NCBI GenBank assembly: GCA_977006965.1 | Contig: OZ345362.1 | Coordinates: forward strand, 1,116,001 to 1,180,000 | Direction of reading: 5' to 3' | Source: Phymatolithon calcareum | Taxonomy: Eukaryota; Rhodophyta; Florideophyceae; Hapalidiales | Length of the DNA: 64,000 nt | Part shown: in pieces, positions 1 to 11,391 of the stretch | Position numbering within the stretch: the stretch's first letter is position 1 | Layout: every line of letters begins with the position of its first letter | Made by a program: the position numbers and the translations under genes | The notes under the pieces: model-generated | The model's input: only the letters and a program-made list of their open reading frames with translations | The model's database searches: none | Told to the model about the DNA's origin: nothing

Positions 1-181
1 CGGCGACTAACCCGGAGCAAACTTTGACGACGTTGTCAACCTCGTAATCGCCCACAAAGCACATACCGTGCCCAAGCAGGGCGTGGCGCTCATCTGTAGC
101 CAATGCACAGCTTGCGCCTTCCGTGTGAACTTTCATTCCCTACCGAGCGCTTTTGTACGCTTCTAGACGCTTGGTGCAGCG

Positions 182-571
182 TTGGGTCGCGGTCGACCCT
201 GGAACCAGAACTGGTTCGAGGACGTGTGGCTGTTGAGAACATGGGCCAAGCAACACAAGGGCAGCATAACTCGTGTTGCAGTCACTGGTGACCAGCTAGC
301 ACAGGAAGATATGATGCCGTTTGATCTTGTCGTTAAGCCGGGCCGCAAGCGCAAGAGGCCCTACTTGCCGTCCGAAATGAGGGCCCGTCACTGCTCCTCG
401 TACGGAAACACCGGTCACGTCTCGCAGACATGGGCCAGGCCGAACATCCACAATATTGTTGAGGCGAAGCGAAAACACATCGACAAAGCGGCTCAGTCCA
501 TGATAATTGACCTCACCGTCTGTGATGACGGAGATGCTACTTGCGGCGAGGAGCTAAAGCAGGGAGAGTAG
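182..571 (+). pseudogene. Decayed ORF with degenerate zinc knuckle (MULE-like transposase tail?)
   Basis: The frame is open from about position 11 with an in-frame TAG at 164-166, and then runs 130 codons to 571 without an ATG at its start. A basic stretch (KPGRKRKR) is followed by HCSSYGNTGHVSQTW. This has the layout of a CX2CX4HX4C zinc knuckle in which the second Cys is Tyr and the last Cys is Trp, so metal binding is probably lost. A proline/basic linker followed by a zinc knuckle is typical of the C-terminus of some MULE transposases, and gag proteins are an alternative. The element identity is inference; the decayed state is seen directly. Confidence 0.35.
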
Positions 572-630
572 CGCACGAAATAAATTTTACTTTTTTTGAC
601 AAGTTTATTTTTGTAGAGTGCTCTGTGTAT

Positions 631-706
631 CATAACGAGTAGCAGTTTTTGCAAGGGATGCCGATTTAGCGAATTTTGCTGCCTTTTTCGGTCCATGTAG
701 CGAATT
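631..706 (-). repeat. 76-bp dispersed repeat, copy 1
   Basis: This block is the reverse complement of 50912-50987 with roughly nine in ten bases shared (cores AATTCGCTAAATCGGCA and CCCTTGCAAAAACT). No coding capacity was seen. It lies just downstream of the decayed zinc-knuckle ORF. It may be a terminus or UTR piece of a larger mobile element. Confidence 0.6.
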
Positions 707-720
707 GCCTCGAATATTTT

Positions 721-1934
721 CAGTGTAAATCCAGTCAGAATCGGTTTGAATTACATTGGATCTAGACATCCGCATACTAAATCCGACTGCTATCAGCCCT
801 GTCTTCAGTCTCTTTTTGATTTTGATATTTCCAAATGCCTCACAGTCTTACGAAGATACGGGCAAGGCTTCCTCACGCGCTACCCACAATAGGGTTTCTC
901 GGCTTTGCCACTTCTATCTCAGCATGCCGATAGCGCAGGCACATTCCGCGAGTCCATTTAATTCCGAAATGCTGTGACACATTTCTTGGAATGAGAAGGG
1001 CAATGTTAGGTCGGAAGAACGACAAAATCCAAATCGCGGGAATGAGACGGCACTTGGACGTCTCCCGTGGCCGCGAGGACCCGCATGAAAGCGACCATGA
1101 TTTTCGTCCGACTTTCCCATTGCATCAAAGGCAGAAGCAAACGCCGAGGAGAACTCCTCAGAAAATAGGAAAAACGCGCCATGCAAAATGTGGCTACGTT
1201 CACCTTAAAAATGGCAACACCGGCGTGCAATGAGAGTGAGCATGAGGAATATACCTCCTGGAACCCTCTGCTGGAATTCCAAGTCGTGCGACACAAGTCG
1301 TTCGTTTTTCGCCGCTCTTACTTATTTCAGACACGGTTCCCTCTTCGTGCTGGTACAGTATCTTTCGACGAGAGAGTTGGATGGCAATGGACAGAAGTGC
1401 GGCAAAACTTTCGATATGACCCAGCCCTCCATGATCTGATCGGTTTGTCTGAAAATGTTAGATTGTCCCGCACTCTCTCCTCGGGCAAGAGATCAGATGC
1501 ACACAAAAGCAAAATCGGAACTAATACGAAACGAGTGCATTCTCTTTCGAACAATGGAAAATGCAGTATCCATAATAGGGGCTATACGGAATAGAAAGAA
1601 CAGCGAACTGCGCAAAACGAAGCACAAAAGATGATTCGCACTCATCACAGTTACGGTGACGGCATTCTGATGCCCTTCGATTTCAGAGAAGCGTCATCTG
1701 CAATGGATTGTATGTGCTACTTGCGCGGGCTTCGAGAGGAATGGCTTGTCTCCAAGTTCAGACGTGTTGTGTTCTAAATCTACCTGAGCCAATTGTTGAG
1801 TAAGGTACCCAGAAGAACGAGCTGCTGTCGTCACGCCTCAAATGTAGACCGTTTTAATAGTCCGCAGAGTGACAAGTACAAACACAAGCGTAAACGCGGC
1901 AGGAGAAGAAGAAGAAGTGTGAGTCTTTTTTTAA
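721..1934. other. Spacer without a recognisable gene
   Basis: Several open frames overlap on both strands (the longest, 1181-1594, is open for 137 codons). None has recognisable motifs, low-complexity signatures of real proteins or repeats elsewhere in the window. I see nothing supportable here. Confidence 0.4.
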
Positions 1935-2058
1935 AAGTTATCAACAAATCTGCGTTTCCATGGTCGGGTGCAGCGCGATCCGTTGGAGTACCAAAACCAC
2001 CTCTGGCCCATATTTGGGCCTTGAGGTGGAAAAATATGCCACTGTACTGCGTCACGTG
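1935..2058 (+). repeat. Dispersed repeat related to 38602-38795 (hairpin motif plus CCACCTCTGG block)
   Basis: It starts with a diverged copy of the multi-copy hairpin motif (AAGTTATCAACAAATCTGCG). It then carries a block with ACCACCTCTGG, TTTGGGCCTTGAGG and a CTGTACTGCGTCACG end, which aligns with the block at about 38720-38795. The shared order shows one repeat family, not coding sequence. Confidence 0.5.
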
Positions 2059-2247
2059 AACCAGATGACTTCATGTTTCGGCCGCAGCCTAGTTCGCTTG
2101 AAACACGGCAAGGACTTCGTCAAGTGCGCTCCTTGTGCAGGCACTTACTTCGGATGATAGCTCGTCTTTTGATAGGCCTATCATCTTTTCCAGTTTGTCA
2201 TGTTTACGTTCTTTGAGCTCTGAAGTTCTCATGGGTGGGAATGTTCC

Positions 2248-2498
2248 AAATGACTATTTTCCTAAATGGTTTCCAACCCGGGCATCCCTTTGAAGGACGG
2301 CGAATGCAGATTGGCTGCGTAGCGATATGGATGTTAAGCTGGACTATGGTCTGCACCTTGTGCAGCTTGGACAGCTGTTGTGACATCAAGTACCACTCGT
2401 ATCTGTTAAGGTCTACTAGATCCGTAAGGATGCGGAGTTGTTCCATCAGCTTCGAGAAATCCCGCAGTAAAAGAAAGAAAGAAAGAAATGACTATTTT
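2248..2498 (+). mobile_element. Small retroposon with (GAAA)n tail, 5'-truncated, with 13-bp TSDs
   Basis: The body is 2261-2485 and ends in CCCGCAGTAAAAGAAAG followed by GAAA repeats. It is bounded by AAATGACTATTTT at 2248-2260 and again at 2486-2498, a 13-bp target-site duplication. Other copies are at 61872-62197 (plus) and 20224-20568 (minus). This copy begins internally relative to the 61.9 kb copy, so it is 5'-truncated, as expected for target-primed reverse transcription. It could be a SINE or the 3' end of a LINE. Confidence 0.75.
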
Positions 2499-5400
2499 AT
2501 GGCCAGGGTCCAGTATCTCCTAGACTTGAAGCACAAGTGCAGGAGAAGGTAAAATGCCATATGTGCGCAGGCGATAACTCCAGCTTGGTGACAGGGCGGA
2601 ATTGCAGACTGTCGGAATCGATCACGTCATTTCTGTTTGGTGATTTGAATCATCCGTCTGGCTTCTCTTTAGTAGTACAATGCTGCTCAATATCCCTACA
2701 GGTTCTTACCTCTGGCAGTTTTAGTTCGGGTTGGAGAGGTTCTTCACCGAGCAATTGAAAAGGGGTACTTTGTGTTGCAGAGTCTCTGTTCATCTCTTGC
2801 CCACTTCATCCTCATCGTCCGACATTACATGAGAATCTCACGTCATATCACGAATTCGTCAAAGTTATAGACACTGCTTCTGACGGAAAATAGGGCTCGG
2901 TGGAGTAAATTCCATCTTCGTTGTCCTCGACGAATTGTTGAATTGGAGAATAGGAACAATCTCTCGCGTCATCATCCATCGTCTTGCGTAAGGCGTGGAA
3001 ACTGTGAACGATTGATATCGACCAGCTGATTACGGCAAAAGTGCGTTATTAACCTGCCCGTCCCTAGCTAGAATAAGTCAAGTGTCCAGGTGTTTGGAAA
3101 CTTTCAAAATCGTTTCACATAATCTCCTCGTAAATTTACGCACTGCATCTGCTGGCACACCATATGTTGTCATCAAGGGGATGCCATGTTTTAGCGTCTT
3201 AGCAAGTATTGCAGTATCGTAGTAGTGTCATTTACGGATACATACGCCTCCTGGCGTGATGGGGGGTACAGTATGCCGACGGCGTCGAGCCCGCGGGGAA
3301 CTTGGCGTTTCTGAGACTATTCTTTTTGTGCGCACTGGTGCAGATTATATGGGGATGGCATGCAATGAGTTTTGCAGGTGATGCATATTTTTGCATCCAG
3401 GGAATTGCGGAGTGAATGGATGCAAGAGATGAATATAAATTTACAGTACTGTAGTTGCGTTGTGCAATTCACGGCGAACAGGTGAACAATAATATTGATC
3501 TACAAAATTGTACAGTAGACTGCACAAATGGAAATAGGTGGTTGTTTGGAAAGATCATGCTGCACGCAGCAAGGTGTGAATTAGTTCATATTCGGATGAA
3601 TTAATTTTCACCTGCGTCCACGCAGCGCGCTGTAAATTAAATTCGGCGAATTCGTCTTGTGCCACGCAGACGGAATGACGAGAGGGGACGATTGTGCGGC
3701 AAGTTGAAACGATGTATCGGCTTTATGATGGAACATGTTTCGGTCATGGACAGTACTGTAAAAGGCCAGGGCTCTATCGGGTGCGCAATGCGGTAAAGGC
3801 AGTGCAGAAGAGGTGAATTGTAAGGCGAAGTGTGGGCACATGGAGCGGGGTGGAATCAAATCGTGTTTCGAGCTGCAGGCAGAGAAGGAGTGCTTTCCTA
3901 ATTAGCTAGCATGAAAAACGCCATGCCATAATCTAACTTGATGATAGTAAGAGATAAGGCACTGCTTCGTGAGCCTATTTGGGGAGGGCAGATTCATCAT
4001 CACATTGAGCGAAAAGGGAGAGGAGGGCAAGCTCAGATGGAGGTTGCACTGAGATGTGCGCATTCTCAACGGGATCCACTGCGTTGCAACTAACTCGAGT
4101 GCAACTTTTGTGCATGCCTTGGTCCTTCCCTTCGCACATGTAAGGAAGGAAAAGATTTGCGAGATAATTACTATCTCGCAAGACCCAGTTAATGTTTCTG
4201 GGGTCGCAGCGAGGAGATGTATTTACAACAGGGACAGTGCGCGTGAAAAAGAATGAATCATGGGGACGGGATTTTTTCGTGGGACAATCTGTTGTCCTCC
4301 TGACGCTGCTCCACGATAAGGACGCACTGAAAGTAGTTGCAGTTTGAGGAGCGGGGAAATGAGCGGGTTGGCTGCACAGCTGTGGTTAATAAGAAGGGCA
4401 AGGCAAGGAGCAAACTCACTTCGCAATAAAAATCAGCTCGCTTCGCAATGGTTACACCATGGGAAATCGTTTCAGTGAATTTCAGAGCGGACCTTGCAGG
4501 ATGTACTTACAATAGTGCCGCGCCTCTCCATGTGGTTTAGGTTGAACAGCGTTCATCACATCTTGTGCGTATGCGACCGAAAAAGTCTGAACATTACCGG
4601 GCTTGCTCTACTTTCCTATCACCTTTGCGCTTCCAAGTTGCAAGTCTGCTTGTCGCTCCCTTGACAGGCGCACCGACGGTGAGATTTGATTTGGGGAAGC
4701 GGGGAGAAGATGATCGGGAAAACGTCATCTATTTTTAGAAAAATAGAGACAGCACGTTGGACAAAGTTAGTCGTCGAGAATTCGAATTCAGAAATTGATT
4801 TTTTACATTTGAAATACTTTTATGAATCCGATCTCCCGCACCGTTGTTCAAAAATTCGGCAATTTATGGATGGATCGCCCGAAGAAATGCGGTCCACCAA
4901 CGGGCATCAAAAGTGTGGCACCGGCAACGGCAAATTTACAGTAGGACACGGACCGCTCGAAGGGGTATTCGTGTCGTGATGCACTGCGCGAATGTTTTAT
5001 GGATAAATTTCGGGCGGTGAAAGAATGGACGGAACCATTTTCTCGTGCTGCACACAATTCAGCATACAGCCGACATAAATTGTATCAAAGAAAAGACATG
5101 GGAAGATGTCGAAAATGTTTCAAAGAATATGTGAATGAGAAAGAGTTGAATTGCCTCCATTACGTACTTATTTTCATTTCCCACACTTCTGTATTGTATG
5201 AAACTTCATAATCCATTCGATTCACCGAATGCAGCGTGGGACACCCACTGCACTGCACTGCACTGTACTGCACTGCATATCACTAACGCTATGACTATTG
5301 TACCAGTGCCGCACAATTGTGGAACCGATCGACACGCACAACTTTAACACTTTGGAAACCACCGGCACTCAATTCACACATCAGCGACTTCTTTCTTGCA

Positions 5401-5678
5401 GCGTTCCACACATTCATCTCCCGGAAGTTACCCTTCAACTTAGTACTCGCCCCTGTGCACCGCTGCGAACTGTTCCGTCTCGCCCGCCCACACACGCTGT
5501 ATGCTTCTGAGTCCTCTCCCGTCACTCGACCTCAAATTACTTCCCCGTTCCTCAATCACCCATTGCACGCGCACACCGCTCTCCATTCAACATCATTCCG
5601 ATAACACGTTCCGCATTGATAACCGTTCCCTCTTCCGCACAACGCTCGACTCGCACCGGTCATTTTCCATCTGTCGGC
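2499..5678. other. Long spacer without supportable genes
   Basis: Only short overlapping frames are present (for example 4686-4979 and 4999-5211), without motifs or homologues in the window. It contains a CACTG pentanucleotide tract at 5246-5277. The interval just upstream of 5679 is the likely promoter region of the zinc-finger gene, but I see no clear TATA box. Confidence 0.4.
5246..5277 (+). repeat. CACTG-type microsatellite
   Basis: Six CACTG/TACTG pentamers lie in tandem with one substitution. This is a simple-sequence tract in the spacer upstream of the zinc-finger gene. Confidence 0.85.
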
Positions 5679-6380
5679 ATGTCTCCACCGCCCACAGCAG
5701 ACGTTGCCGCTCTCATCGCAAATCTCCTGAGTGCTCCCTCCTACGGCTCACCGTCCACCGCTCCGAACGTTCGTCTTCTCGACGACATGCTAACCGCCAT
5801 TGTCTCCTCTCTCCGCGCCGACCTTCCGTCCGGCGCACGCACATCCGACCCTGTTGCGCACGCAGCGTTAATCGCCTGTATTCTCGATACCACCTCTGCG
5901 CCGCCATGCGTATCGGCTTCACCGGTGGTAGTATCAGCTTCCGTGGATGCACTGCCGCCGAAGCGTGCGCCGCGAAAAAAGCGGTATGCTGATGCGGCGC
6001 CCAGTACACATTGTCATGTGTGCTGTCGACTGACGAATGCGTTGCCGAAGGCGGTTTGCCGAAATATTCGCGACGGGACGTGTCGAAAGGTTGTGTGTCG
6101 ACGATGTATTATCGAACACGGATGGGACTGGAGATGTGCTACAACGACGCCGAAGGAATGGGTTTGTCCGCATTGTGTGGACGAATGCGGGGCGGTTCGG
6201 GCACATTGTTGGGTTTATAAGAAGACGAATACGAGGCGGAAGATGAATGGATTGAGAAATAAGAGTCGAAGGGCTGCAACTACTCAATTACCGCCCATAC
6301 GGCCGGAGGGTCAGATGTATTTTGAAGGGGCGGCGACTGCACAAGCGCCGTATAATGGGACGTCGACATACGACGAATGA
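5679..6380 (+). CDS. Cysteine-rich zinc-finger protein, CDCA7-like (zf-4CXXC_R1 type)
   Basis: A 233-codon intronless ORF starting at the first in-frame ATG (context GGCATGT). The frame stays open upstream to a TTG at 5616. The N-terminal ~90 residues are Ala/Ser/Pro rich. A basic PPKRAPRKKR patch (residues ~93-102) looks like a nuclear signal. Residues ~111-177 hold twelve cysteines ending in WVCPHC and DECGA. The CXXC pairs, central VCRRCIIEHG and W-CPXC resemble the zf-4CXXC_R1 domain of CDCA7 proteins, chromatin-associated factors linked to DNA methylation and nucleosome remodelling. A PHD- or RING-like finger is the alternative. It is the best host-gene candidate in the window. The family call is by eye. 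Confidence 0.65.
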   Translation: MSPPPTADVAALIANLLSAPSYGSPSTAPNVRLLDDMLTAIVSSLRADLPSGARTSDPVAHAALIACILDTTSAPPCVSASPVVVSASVDALPPKRAPRKKRYADAAPSTHCHVCCRLTNALPKAVCRNIRDGTCRKVVCRRCIIEHGWDWRCATTTPKEWVCPHCVDECGAVRAHCWVYKKTNTRRKMNGLRNKSRRAATTQLPPIRPEGQMYFEGAATAQAPYNGTSTYDE

Positions 6381-7663
6381 AGAGGTTCCCGATGGCCACA
6401 CCGACCGGCGTATAGTGGTTTTGGTAGGCGTGGACGTGCTCTGTCCGTCTTTGACTATTCTATTCTTTCTTTTGGTTGTGTATATTTTTGTTGTGGGTTT
6501 GTCGCTGTTGAGATGAAGGTTAACGTGCTTTCTCATAAATATATTTGTCTCCTTTTGCGTTGGTTTTAGAAAGTCAGTTGGAAGAACGACTGCTCGGTGC
6601 GTTATAGACAAGTGCGTGTATAGTACTTGCGTTGATCACGCAAACCATACCTGTGTGTTCCTTTGCCAGAACGATGGATGAACCTGTGGGTTGTTGTTGG
6701 GGGGCAGGCATGAAGTGATCTCGGGGAAAGTGGGAGACGAGATTTCCACCGCATGTAAGCGAAGTAGACTGGAAGAAACTTATTTCCGGTCCATATCTGA
6801 ATACACCTACCTCTGTCCCACTCCAGGCACTGTCCCACACTCAAGTTTCTGTCATGTCATGTCATGCACTGTATTACATTGGAGTGGGACACGCATCTGT
6901 CTATTGTCCCACGCACGCACCCTCGTGAGGGTGTTGCACAAAAATGAGCTCCTTCATGGCCTTCCTTGTACAGGTATATATATATGCAGATAGATCCATT
7001 CCCAAAATAAACTCTTTTCCTCACTTTCGAACAAGGCCACACTTTCCACAACGTCTATGACAATGGGGAAGGAATTCTTCCCATGGACTGCATGTAATCT
7101 TCTGATATGCATCATGCACCTGTCCTACAGTCCCCACGCTCATGTTACTTCGTCCATGTGCTTTTTGGTTGTACATCATGATACAGTACAGAATCTGCAT
7201 TCAGGACGACAAATGCTAACAGCACTCGAGTCCATCGATGATCAGAAGGTCAACGCGCTTTGAACTATTGGCCAACCTTGGTATTAAGGAAACAACGTTT
7301 CCAGTATTTGTCCCCTTGCGCGTAGCATCACAAAAGCAAACTACATGGGAAACGGTTATCGTAATCCGTGTGTATAGCATACAACCAACATACATGCGGA
7401 ATTCATAAACGCTTGAATGTTACTCGCCCGGCGCTTAGTAATGCACGTGCACATGCGATATTGTGCTGGCGACACTGGTTCCTGGAATGTTACTGTAGAC
7501 TGCTTGCTTGACATTCATGATGCTTGCCTCTTGATACTCTACTGCAATTTATGCATGGCGTGCGTACACAGGTACTGTTGTGCTCACCCATTATTGCACT
7601 ACATTTCTGCAAATTTTTCTTCACATCTTCGTATTTGTGGTCTATCATATGGATTCGCATCCG
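6381..7663. other. Spacer downstream of the zinc-finger gene
   Basis: I see no gene with recognisable content, only short frames without motifs. A short GTCAT tract lies near 6852-6866. Confidence 0.4.
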
Positions 7664-7877
7664 GGATATGTAAGGTTTTGTTTAAAAGCTCCCAACCCCT
7701 CACGAATGGTTTTCTCTGGTCACTCGTGACCTCCTTGGTTCGATTTTCTCTACTACCAAGTGTATGTGTGGGTCCTTTACACTCATCTTCCAAATCAGGG
7801 CCCATCTGTGATGATGATAAAATGCGTTGGAGCGCAACCAGCTTGAGCAACGTACAATAAAATAAAGATCCGTTCAA
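7664..7877 (-). mobile_element. LINE-A 3' fragment, decayed
   Basis: On the minus strand the sequence encodes LVALQRILSSSQM and further residues colinear with the C-terminus of the full-length LINE-A ORF2 (57715-57858). It then continues into the LINE-A 3' UTR (TTGGGAGCTTTTAAA) and ends at CATATCC, the same terminus as the other copies. It is 5'-truncated to about 0.2 kb. The open frame on the opposite strand at 7417-7860 is antisense to this fragment. Confidence 0.7.
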
Positions 7878-8824
7878 TTTCTACTGCCATTTTCACCAGT
7901 AACTGTTACTCTCTTGCTTTACTGAACAGTATCTTTTTTCAAGACGACATTCTTAAGTATCGGTTTGTATGATTTTTGTCTTTTTCACTATTCCTGCAAA
8001 ATGCAAGTTGGTACGAAAAGTTGGACTTCAGCGATACAGTAATATCTCCAAAAATAATATTTTTCCACACCAGGAAGATCGACAAAAGTGGTTGGAAACG
8101 CTGCACTCCTCAATTGGGCCATATCCCCCAAAGTGTGCACTGTCGGTCGCCGCAGACGGGGTCTCTGCTGGAACCTTCCTAGGGGCACCTTCTGGAGTAC
8201 GACTTCCTCCCTTGTGTCTTGCGGCGTCATAGTGTTGTAATGTAAGTCACTAGTCTGGACACTTGACATATTAATCTGACGCCTTGTTGCAGGACTGTAC
8301 ACAAGAGGGTGAAGCCCTGTCTCCCGCACAACAGCACCTGTCGTCATTGGACGCTTTCTTGTCGAACCAACGCTGCGACTGATGGCACACGTTGCATATT
8401 CCTCAATGCCATCACACACATGATTGCCAAACTTCAGAGAATGTTTCTGTAGTCTTGCAGAACTCCTCAACTTCCTCACGCCTTAACGTTGAATATTTGA
8501 ATCAGGGATACTGCGTTAAGCGATGTCTGGAGACATCAGAAGTAGCCCTCAGTAGGCGCAGAATATGAATGTAAAGACGCCCTAATGCGGAGAATGAAAA
8601 CAGAATTCCAGGGTGACAAAGGAGCTTTATGGAGCAGAAGTCCATTCTCTGCTCCGCTTGAGCAGATGCGAATATCATTCCAACTGTCGTACATGGACTG
8701 ACCGACGCTTGCGCATACCTGCTAACGGGTCACAGACAGGCATGTTGTTGAACGTTCAGGGAAAAGTTCAACGCCGTAGATTACGTAAGAAAAATTTTCA
8801 AATCTCGAGAGATGCCGTTTAAAA

Positions 8825-9032
8825 CCCTGGCCATAGCATCATGCTATGGCCAGGGAAACGGGTGCAACTTGCCGCGGGCCAGATGCAATCTCTTTCAGAG
8901 ACCATCATGGTCTCTGAAAGAGATTGCATCTGGCTCGCAGCATGTTGCACCCATTTCCATCTACGTGCGTCAGCCGTGGAAATAATAATACCATTCCAAA
9001 TGGCGCATATTATGCGCCATTTGGAATGGTAT
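8825..9032. repeat. Cluster of three palindromes, each with a single central base
   Basis: 8825-8855 has 15-nt arms, 8878-8934 has 28-nt arms and 8988-9032 has 22-nt arms. The arms are perfect in each, with exactly one unpaired base between them (centres CAT-C-ATG, CAT-C-ATG and ATA-T-TAT). The middle one has imperfect outer arms reaching about 8856-8958 (GGGTGCAAC on one side, GTTGCACCC on the other). The arm sequences of the three are unrelated to one another. Confidence 0.9.
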
Positions 9033-9113
9033 GATGACAAACTGACAGCTTGGCTAAAGGGATTGGCCCCCTGATCAGACAGAATGAAAGAAAGAAAGAC
9101 GATATTTTATTAT

Positions 9114-9140
9114 TGTTATCAACGCATCTGCAGACGATCA
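9114..9140 (+). repeat. Multi-copy hairpin motif, partial copy
   Basis: GTTATCAACGCATCTGCAGA matches the first half of the dispersed AAGTTACCAACGCATCTGC hairpin motif. A GAAA repeat tail lies just upstream (about 9084-9099), as at 40508. Confidence 0.6.
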
Positions 9141-10692
9141 GAAAGAACGAGTGGAAAGGCGAAATGATAGCTTCATGCGGGACGAGGGCACCTCGAAAAA
9201 TTAACAACTTTCGCTTCGATTCTACTGTTCAGAGTAGTTCGCGTTGTGCCTCATGAAGAGTTTAAGAAGAAACTAGGTCGCAAAGCGCGGTCGACTTAAT
9301 CCAGGAGGATTTCCTCAAGAACACGAAGTAGAAATGTAGGCAACCGGACTTAGCGTTATGACAGGCCTCTCACGAGACAAGGAGAGCTTCAAGTAAACTT
9401 TCATCCAGCTAGCCATCAATCCATCCATGAAGATTTTATGTGCTACATGAAGGAAGCATGATGTTTGCTCTTAATAAAGAAGCATTTAATTGGAAAAATG
9501 TGGGCTACCAAGTTGTATCACAGTCCATCTTTCCTAGGCGGAGCAAATGGTTTATCTTGATGTTCATCCTTCAATATCTACGGTTGCCCCGCTCCTGTAT
9601 TTGTTTCTTTCGACGTGTCCGTCCTCCTTGCTTGCCGCATACAGGAACAAGCAACACATATTATGTGGGTGAACTTTGTCATTTACAGAAAATTTAAATA
9701 TTGAAAAATGATAAAGTTGTATTCTCATCTTTCGTGAAATCGGCTGATGGCTCTGAAGTGCCATACAATAATTTTACTGCGTACTACATGTAGTACGACT
9801 GAATATCAGAGTTTACGAAAATTCTGATTTTCTTTGCTGATCGAAACAATGAAGATATCTGATCATCATGGTCCTGTTGATCGTCATTGGGATTTCGGAT
9901 TCCACTATTCTTAGAGCTTCGTCAGCCAATTCGGGGTTCTCTGGATACCGCTTCCCTTTAGTATGAGATATCATGTCATCCTGATGACATCTTTCGCTCA
10001 ACAACGCGTTGCAACATACGGCTTTATCCTTTTATCTGCACTTCGCTCCTGCAGGAATGTTCTCCTTATTCAGAATTGACCAGCGCGCGCCTCACTCTGT
10101 GTTTTTACGAGAGACACGTTACTTGGAATGTGCAGAATTTTTGCTTGACCAATTTTCATTTGCCACATCTCTTGGAACTTCCTCTTTTTTCTACATAAAA
10201 AGACATAGGGGAAGGAATTCCAACTTGAATCCGATCTGTCGTCGAACGACGCTCGCCTGCACTCAAACGGTCGACTTATTTGCTCGCCTTGGAAAAATCG
10301 AAGAAATCTGTGGCGCCAGGCTCACAAGAACCAGACGCCCCAACGGTGAGAGTAGACCGGGAGAGAAAAAGAGCGGGAGATCATGAATGGAGGAAAGAGA
10401 AATTAACAAACAAAACGTCTACAAACAGAATAAGTGTGCATGTCGTTTGTTCTCGGCCTCCTTCAGATTGTCCATCTTCGTAGCTCCCTTCTGCTGCTCT
10501 CCCTGCTTGCCGTCGCCGCCCCTCTTCTTCGACTTCTGCTCCAGCCGCAGTGCGCGCGATATGTCTGTCATATCAACTGTTCCCTTTCATGTTGAGTCAT
10601 TCTGTCGTTGGCATGGGATTCTCGGAGGAAGAATTGGTGCCTGTGATAGACTGTACCGTAGACCAACTTTCAGCTCCTTTGTAATGAGGAAT
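9141..10692. other. Spacer without a supportable gene
   Basis: The longest frame (10009-10386, 125 codons) has no recognisable motif. The only structure is a perfect 16-nt palindrome GTACTACATGTAGTAC at 9781-9796. Confidence 0.4.
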
Positions 10693-11148
10693 ATTTTGGT
10701 AGAGAGGACATAGTGGAAGCAGAGACGGATGTTGAGTCTCTAAAGGAATTTGTCGATCTCAGAAAAGCCTTGAAAAAAGCGGAACAGGAAGCAGTATCGA
10801 AGGAGAACCGAAGAAGAGCTATAATCGAGGTATGGGCGCAGAAGAAAGTTGGAGATCAGCAACGAATCCCATAAAATCGACCAAACTACCAGATATCCTC
10901 TGCTTAAAGATAGAACGACTCGGATGACATGCCTGAGGCAGATATTAAATAGAGCGCTATTGGGGAGAAAATCGATAATGGGTTAGTATTCTGGTATCAC
11001 AGCAGTAATTAAGATGGTTGCGCTCCATCGAATTTATCACCATCGAAGTTGTCCGTGATGCGGAATATGAGTGCAAAAGACTCACACGTGCACTTATTGG
11101 TAGAGAATGACGAATCAAGGAGGTCATGAGTGACCAGACTACGCTACC
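10693..11148 (+). mobile_element. LINE-A 3' fragment (5' portion), interrupted by gypsy1
   Basis: The plus strand encodes decayed residues (DVESLKEFVDLRKALKKAE, then EVWAQKK) colinear with the LINE-A ORF2 C-terminal region. The sequence runs to about GCAAAAGACTCACACGTGCA, the equivalent of the ORF2 end. It breaks off exactly at the gypsy1 5' LTR and resumes after the 3' LTR. Several stops show that it is old. Confidence 0.7.
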
Positions 11149-11335
11149 TGTAGACACGCAATGCTGCACGAGAGTAATTAGGAACAATTACATTCTCTGT
11201 GATATCATAACGCCCCTGCCCATTTGAAGCGGCGATCCTGATCGCACCTTAGACGGGGCATCTCATCATCGCATCACAGAGAATCACCCATTTCAAGATA
11301 AACCTTACCTTCTCTTTTCACTCACAGTGATTACA
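11149..11335 (+). repeat. 5' LTR of gypsy1
   Basis: 187 bp, TGTA...TACA, apparently identical to 16067-16253 over its whole length by eye. It is expected to carry promoter and polyadenylation functions. No clear TATA box is obvious. Confidence 0.95.
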
Positions 11336-11391
11336 GAAATTTCTTTCCTGCAGGAGAATGTTAGAGTGTTAAGACGAAGATTGTTCAAGAA

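Noticed and set aside
5501-5992. 163-codon plus-strand frame overlapping the start of the CDCA7-like gene
   Set aside because: It is Arg/Ser/His-rich and out of frame with the cysteine-rich domain. The composition is that of an alternative frame of GC-rich coding DNA.
7417-7860. 147-codon plus-strand frame
   Set aside because: Its second half is the exact antisense of a LINE-A ORF2 fragment, so the open frame is incidental.
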